A DNA stretch of 64,000 nt from positions 1 to 64,000 of the forward strand of contig JAGKQI010000066.1 of the NCBI GenBank assembly GCA_018806915.1. Direction: 5' to 3'. Below are positions 59,579 through 64,000 of this stretch, piece by piece (position 1 is the stretch's first letter; each line of letters begins with the position of its first letter). Both the position numbers and the translations under genes were made by a program. The notes beneath the pieces are model-generated. The model had not been told where the DNA came from, searched no databases, and was given only the letters and a program-made list of their open reading frames with translations. The DNA is from Phytophthora colocasiae (Eukaryota; Oomycota; Peronosporomycetes; Peronosporales; Peronosporaceae).

Positions 59579-60544
59579 CCTCCGTGCGGAAAATAATGAG
59601 CATTTCCAATTGTATTACATCCTGTTCAGAATCTATACCTTGCAAATCTGATCATATTTTGAATTTCGAATCTCCCGCCCAATCTTCCCGCTGGACCTCC
59701 CCCCATCACTTTCAAACCGGAGCGGCGATGAGCAGATCGGGGGCGTCTGACGAAGAGCGCCAAGCAGTGTGGGAGATGCTGCTTCTTCACAGCAACGGAG
59801 GGGTGCTCAGGCACGGCGATATCGGGCGGAGAGCTGCCTACTTTGATCTAAACCGCTGCGCTGTTTCTCGCATTTGGGAGCAGGGTATCCGGTCAATGGG
59901 AGACCGGGTAGGAGCGGTAGTCAAGTCAAGAAAACACTCGAGGGCAAAGACGAAGAACCGCGTGGAGTTGTGCAAGTGCCTCGCCGAAGTGCCTGTAAAT
60001 GACCGTGAGCACCAGCGTGCTATACATCAGGGCTCTGGCGTGAGCTCATATCTCGTGCAACAACTCGTGAAGGAGGGCTTCCTACGCCGTGCGCTAAGAC
60101 AAACTCGTCCACTGCTCACCCCTTTGCATCGCCTCAAGAGGCCCCAGTTCTGCATGAACCCCTCAGCTTGATGGAACCTACAAGTTCGACGCAAATGCAC
60201 GACGTGGTCCACATCGACGAAAAGTGGTTTTACGTAAAGAAGGTTGGGCAGCGCTTGCCATAGCACAGCAGTGCGGCTATGGCACTCTCCTTTTCTGTAT
60301 TGACAACTCCTGTTGATGTTCCAGACGCATTAACTGCTCGTGAGACGTCAACGACGTCTGAGTTTGATCCGTTTACTACTAGAAAGTACTTCTAATGTGG
60401 CGGAGCACGTACGCTCACAAATTGGTTTTGTCAGCAGCTCAACACAAACGCATAGCTCCTCTGCAAATCTAATAACTCCCCAAAGAAACGAGGCGGAGCG
60501 CTGCGCAATTTTTTTTAAAATGCTCATTATTTTCCGCACAGAGG
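59579..60544 (+). mobile_element. 966-bp Tc1/mariner element inside SWEET E
   Basis: Bounded by TA duplications and about 27-bp terminal inverted repeats that begin CCTC[C/T]GTGCGGAAAATAATG; the left repeat is 59579-59605 and the right 60518-60544, with one mismatch in the first 26 bases. It carries only part of a transposase, so it is a deleted, non-autonomous copy that another element's enzyme would have to move. Confidence 0.93.
59728..60262 (+). pseudogene. truncated mariner transposase
   Basis: ATG 59728 starts MSRSGASDEERQAVWEMLLL, then GRRAAYFDLNRCAVSRIWEQ, an N-terminal helix-turn-helix as in oomycete mariner transposases. The frame ends at 60171. In another frame, 60195-60262 reads HDVVHIDEKWFYVKK, the first catalytic Asp block, before a stop. 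The second and third catalytic acids (D and D/E) are absent. Confidence 0.82.
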
Positions 60545-60803
60545 TAGTACGATTCTGTGGGTGACACTGTCTATCGTGGACAACGACATGATTATATTGG
60601 CAGTGAACATCACAGGGTTTTTCCTTGGCGTCACTCAGATCACAGTATACATGCGCTATCGACCGAACAAGTCGATCATCGTTCACGAAGACGTCTCGAA
60701 CAAGCAGATTTCGGTTATTATTTCACCTACAAACGGCGTTGCACCTGTGAAGAGTCCTGCGTATCACCCCCTAGCGTCTCCGATAGAGAAGACAGTAGAC
60801 TAA

Positions 60804-61171
60804 TTGTGAAAATGTACTGCACCTTTGACGTGCTCTTCTCTTTCCCCCTTCTAGACTCGAGCACCACAGGAATATATTCGAGGCTGCATCCCAGTCTATG
60901 GCCACAGATACAACAACTGTGGTAATCTAAACAACGCGTTTGGTTGATCGTACGATTCCACACCGGACTTGTAGCATCCGGATGTGCCTTCTTTCAGGCC
61001 AATCGTTAGATGGCCTTCCAATCAAGTCGTTTGGTTCTGTTTCAAGTTCCGGTGCTAAACCATCGGTGCAACATATCCCTGTCCGGATTGCGCATGTGGA
61101 CAAAGTCGCTTCTTGCTAGAGCATTTCCATTTCCCTTTCTGCTCTCTTCTACTCACCGCCGAACGTCCAAA
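60804..61171. other. SWEET E/F intergenic, SWEET F promoter
   Basis: No gene. The final 60 bases (TTTCCATTTCCCTTTCTGCTC) are a pyrimidine-rich leader with CATTTCC, close to an Inr core. Confidence 0.5.
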
Positions 61172-61788
61172 ATGAGCATTTGGGTCGATCTCCTGAATGT
61201 AGCGACTGCCGTCGCTCAGGTCATTCTGAGCCTGAGTCTAACGCCGGACTTGTACAACGTCCACCGCCGCAAAAGCACTGGCGAAATGGTTGCCCTCCCG
61301 CTCGTGGCGATGGCTGTGAACAATCATGCATGGTACGGCCTGTTTACTTACTGTTTTAGTTGAGGACCAGTTTACTGATGAACGCCTTTGGATACAGGAT
61401 GTTGTATGGTTATTTATCAAGCAACATGTTCCCGATCTTCGCGACGCAAGCTTTCAGTCAGACAGCAGCATTGATCTACAACATCGTCTTCTTTCGTTGG
61501 ACGGTTCCGGAGAAACGCAAGGACCTGTACAAGCTTTACTCCAGAGCTTTCGCAGTGCATTGTATGTTCTCCATCTATACGATTCTCGGCGTGGCTGGTG
61601 TCACGAACCAGACCAAGGGTGAGGTTGGCGACTGGGTGGGTTATGCCGCTATCGTCATCAATATTTGGATGTACGCGTCGCCATTGGGCACGCTCAAGCA
61701 CGTGATCGCTACTAAGAACTCGGCCTCCATTCCCATTAACCTCAGTGCATGTGACGGAATGCTGTCGATAGCACTCCGTCGGCATTGA
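61172..61788 (+). pseudogene. SWEET F, truncated after helix 5
   Basis: Exon 1 is 61172-61332 (MSIWVDLLNVATAVAQVILS to NNHAW), the same 161 bases long as in SWEET E. A 65-bp intron (61333-61397) is followed by exon 2: MLYGYLSSNMFPIFATQAFS, FFRWTVPEKRKDLYKLY, VAGVTNQTKGEVGDWVGYAA, MYASPLGTLKHVIATKNSAS. SWEET homology ends at PINLS (about 61743), the same helix-6 border where SWEET E has PINISIM. After it come 14 unrelated codons and TGA 61786. The last two membrane helices and the tail are gone and do not reappear downstream within the window. Without the complete second MtN3 repeat it is unlikely to transport alone. The sequence just after the break has inverted TGCA/GTGCA motifs. Confidence 0.88.
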
Positions 61789-62591
61789 AGTGCAAGTTGA
61801 TGCACTGTAGTGCAATCTACATATCTCTACATGTACCCACTTTGTGATTGGCTAAAACTAGATTCTGGTATTATGCCATTGTGGTTTACGCCATTCAGCT
61901 GAGACATTGAGAGAGTCTCATTGGCTGAAATTCGAGAAGGTTCTCGAAGCTTGATTATGGGACGCCCAGGAGTCAAGTCAACATTGCTACGTGGAAGTTT
62001 ATAGGAAAATCATTGGTAGATAGCCAAATCAGAAGATATGAAACGATTGGCTCTCGGATACACTCCACTGGATTTTTGAGAGAGCTCTGTGAGCCACCAG
62101 TTAGCTTAGGACCGTAAGAGCCTTCCTCATTTCTATTCACTTTTCTATTTAACTAGACACTCTCAGTGGCCCACCAACTGGTCCCGCATGCCTGGGTCTT
62201 CTCTCCGGCGTCCATGTCCTTCCTCCGCTTCCTCGCCCCCGCGCGCCTACTGTGTTACATAGTAGCGCTTGTCGGGTCAAGCTTCGCTCCATCGTCCAAG
62301 GTCGGGTCTCTCGTGGGCGGCATAGCCAGAAGCGAGTAGATCCTTGGCTATTAGCACCAGCCAATTGCTGGGGAAGTGCTAGGCCAAAAGGGGTCTCTTT
62401 GGGTTGTCTTTGGGAGAGTTCGTGCCCATCACAGGTCAGGGAATCAACTTTGAAAGGTTGGTATATCTCTGCCTAGTGCACGTAACTCTTTGGTCGCTAC
62501 TAGAAGCCGGTTCAGTGCTTGGAACGCTCTTAAGTGCAGCTTTTATTTCCATCGCTCCCGGTAGCTTCCAATTTACCCTTTCTTTTGGTGT
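61789..62591. other. boundary region, possible LTR or leader of right-hand gypsy element
   Basis: 61840-62090 contains three ATTGGCT copies with short inverted repeats. From about 62150 the sequence is CTC/TCC-rich and runs into the small ORF and gag of an LTR element. A 5' LTR and its edge cannot be defined because the 3' LTR lies outside the window. Confidence 0.35.
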
Positions 62592-62948
62592 ATGGGTCGG
62601 TACAAACCGAGCCACAACAAGAGTCGTAAAAGGAAGAGTCGTGAGCTCAACTTGACAGACAGTTCGAAACCACCTGTTGTCAAAGTTGTGAGACGAGCTC
62701 CTCTTCCTGATACGAGTCTTTTCGACTACCCTTACGACGCTGAGAAGTTCTCTAAGCTTCAAGAGGATCTGCTTAAGAATATCAAGAAGTCTCGTCGCAT
62801 TACCCGTCGTTTCAAGAAACTGACAAATCGTATTGAGGACGACGCGGTTGCAGAGAGAGTCAAGGGCTTACTTAACGAGATTTTCGTCGAGCTCGGACAT
62901 CTTGAAGACATCACTACGATCAAGCTTAGATCGCGAAGTAAGCAGTAG
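62592..62948 (+). CDS. small basic ORF upstream of gag
   Basis: ATG 62592 (GTGTATGGGTCGG) gives 118 residues: MGRYKPSHNKSRKRKSREL, then DLLKNIKKSRRITRRFKKL and AERVKGLLNEIFVELGHLED. The N-terminus is highly basic; the C-terminal two thirds looks like a helical coiled coil. It stands 88 bases before the gag start. No known domain is recognised. It could be an extra element-encoded protein or a small Gag-accessory ORF. The frame is complete, unlike the gag beside it. Confidence 0.5.
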   Translation: MGRYKPSHNKSRKRKSRELNLTDSSKPPVVKVVRRAPLPDTSLFDYPYDAEKFSKLQEDLLKNIKKSRRITRRFKKLTNRIEDDAVAERVKGLLNEIFVELGHLEDITTIKLRSRSKQ

Positions 62949-63035
62949 TCGTAACTAAAGAAAGGTTTTCTCCTTCTTTCATTGGATTTTTGGGTTTTAT
63001 TGGATTGAGTTCGTGCTACGAAAAGTCCACTCGAA

Positions 63036-64000
63036 ATGTCATCTACACGTGGTAGATCGAGTGAGCGCGACTCTCCAAACCCGCGTCCGCGTAGAACGCC
63101 TCGAACGACTGCCAGGACGGCTCCTGATTCACTCCAGGGCCAACCGCAGGCAACAGCCAGGACGGCACCTGATTCACACCAGGGCTAACCGCAGGCTACC
63201 GCTAGGACGGCTCCAATTCCACAGAGCCAACCGCAAGCAACCGCTAGGACGGCTCCTGATCCACAGGGCCAACCGCAAGCAACGGCTAGGACGGCTCCTG
63301 ATCCACAGGGCCAACCGCAACCAACGGCTAGGACGACTCCTGATCCACAGGGTCAACCGCAAGCTACGAATACGTCGTCGGGACAAGCAGGCGCAGCATC
63401 CAGACACGATGTCGATGCAACAGCTGTTAGTTTACTTAACGCAGCAGCAACAGTCATACCAAGCCCAGATGCAAACCCAGTTGCAAGCACAGATGCAGCA
63501 GGCCAACGCAAGATTCGAATATCTAGTTGCGTCCAGGGGTGAGCAAAGAAAGAAGGATCCGCCTATGTATGAAGGCAAATACGGCGAAGATATTGAGTTA
63601 TGGATCTTCGCCACCGAGCAGTATTACGCAAGCAGACGCGGGTTGATGGAGGCAGATACATCGGATTTTGTGACGATGATCTCCAGCAACTTAGGCAAGT
63701 CAGTGCTGAATTGGTATCGCGCGTTTATCGCAGAGTGTGAGGGTACGAACGTACAGCCCACATGGTCGCTCTTCAAGGGAAGACTTCGCACTCGTTTCAG
63801 GCCGAAGGACTTCGAATATGATCTTCGCGAGAGGATGTTTCTGTCTCAAACAGAATGAGACCATCCATGATTACGTCTCCAAGTTTCAAGACTTGCTATC
63901 ACAGACAGAGTTGTCTATCAGCGAGTTGGAGAAGCGTTTCTTCTTTCAGAACGGTTTGCGAGAGGAGACAGCGAGGAAGATCAAGGAAGAGAGTCCTTCA
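63036..64000 (+). pseudogene. gypsy-type gag, frameshifted, running off the window
   Basis: ATG 63036 (CGAAATGTCATC) reads MSSTRGRSSERDSPNPRPRR, then a 14-residue repeat (QPQATARTAPDPQG) encoded by 42-bp tandem units. One unit has TAA at 63186-63188 where the others have CAA, a nonsense change. A further indel near 63410 moves coding to the next frame: MSMQQLLVYLTQQQQSYQAQ, PPMYEGKYGEDIELWIFATE, NLGKSVLNWYRAFI and SLFKGRLRTRFRPKDFEYDL, a retrotransposon Gag capsid domain. Another shift near 63850 continues DYVSKFQDLLSQTELSISEL. The order fits a Ty3/gypsy Gag; pol must lie to the right. Confidence 0.8.
63141..63360 (+). repeat. 42-bp tandem repeats in gag
   Basis: Units begin (C/T)AACCGCA at 63141, 63186, 63228, 63270, 63312 and 63354; periods 45, 42, 42, 42, 42. 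They encode a Pro/Gln/Thr-rich repeat. Confidence 0.93.

Larger units (their letters stand above)
58992..60803 (+). pseudogene. SWEET E, two exons, interrupted by a mariner element
   Basis: Exon 1 is 58992-59152 (MGFWVTLLRVATAIVQCGMI, ending at the conserved NNYLW). A 61-bp intron (59153-59213) follows; exon 2 restarts at the Trp codon and continues TVYGYLTDSIFPLMATQLFG, VAGVTNQNDDQVGTTLGYGA, MYASPLGTIRHVIKTKSAA. The mariner begins at 59579. After it the same frame resumes at 60547 with ILWVTLSIVDNDMIILAVN, ITGFFLGVTQITVYM and a Ser/Pro/Val tail to TAA 60801. Removing the element and one TA leaves 780 coding bases, exactly 260 codons with no other defect, so the insertion is probably young. 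As it stands the reading frame enters transposon sequence after FNT. Confidence 0.93.

Overview
The window looks like a piece of an oomycete nuclear genome, most likely Phytophthora or a close relative. The clues are a cluster of SWEET (MtN3/saliva) sugar-transporter genes, compact genes with 60-90 bp introns, a 'CATTCC...CATTTT' (Inr plus FPR-like) core promoter, LURP-one and WRKY19-type zinc-finger proteins, an oomycete-style FYVE-like protein, and a mixed population of copia, gypsy, Crypton-like, hAT, mariner and MULE elements. The organism call is inference; no database search was possible.

Layout. 1-2.3 kb is a decayed copia pol. From 2.7 to 15.6 kb there are three SWEET loci in tandem on the + strand. 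The first (A) is split by a 3.6-kb insertion carrying a Crypton-type recombinase relic and flanked by 10-bp direct repeats. The second (B) has its last codons replaced by the LTR of a complete 5.86-kb gypsy element with a 5-bp target duplication. The third (C) is intact. Next come a PH/histidine-phosphatase fusion (16.0-17.4), cytochrome b5 reductase (17.8-18.7), a many-exon coiled-coil gene (19.0-22.6), a thioesterase-like gene (22.7-23.4) and a SWEET pseudogene (D, 23.6-24.4). From 24.4 to 30 kb the DNA is repeat-rich with an intact hAT transposase gene. From 30 to 36.6 kb lie a FYVE-like protein, a LURP-one protein, 14-3-3 and a WRKY19-like zinc-finger gene.

38.6-42.1 kb is a Mutator-like element with exact 9-bp target duplications, GAGA-starting inverted ends and subterminal TACAGA arrays of about 20-bp period. 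Inside it are a decayed transposase and antisense relics of a receptor-type kinase and a PX protein (a Pack-MULE-like structure). A second copy of the zinc-finger gene lies just beyond it (43.3-44.0). 45.7-58.6 kb is a gene-dense block: a large membrane protein with one frameshift, a macro-domain protein, a NOL8-like nucleolar RRM protein with three frameshifts, a 1683-residue TPR plus nucleotidyltransferase protein, mitochondrial bL21 and NAC-alpha. 59.0-61.8 kb holds two more SWEET loci: E, cut cleanly by a 966-bp mariner with TA duplications, and F, truncated. The right edge enters a + strand gypsy-type element (small ORF plus gag).

How it fits together. Six SWEET loci are present, yet only C is undamaged; three others were hit by three different transposon classes at positions that can be read to the base. 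B and C, and more loosely A, share a short C-terminal motif that the B insertion removed. Housekeeping genes (14-3-3, NAC-alpha, bL21m, cytochrome b5 reductase) sit between these unstable segments. Several loci carry single-base frameshifts, and the two gypsy LTRs differ mainly by small indels, so residual assembly indels should be considered before calling genes dead.
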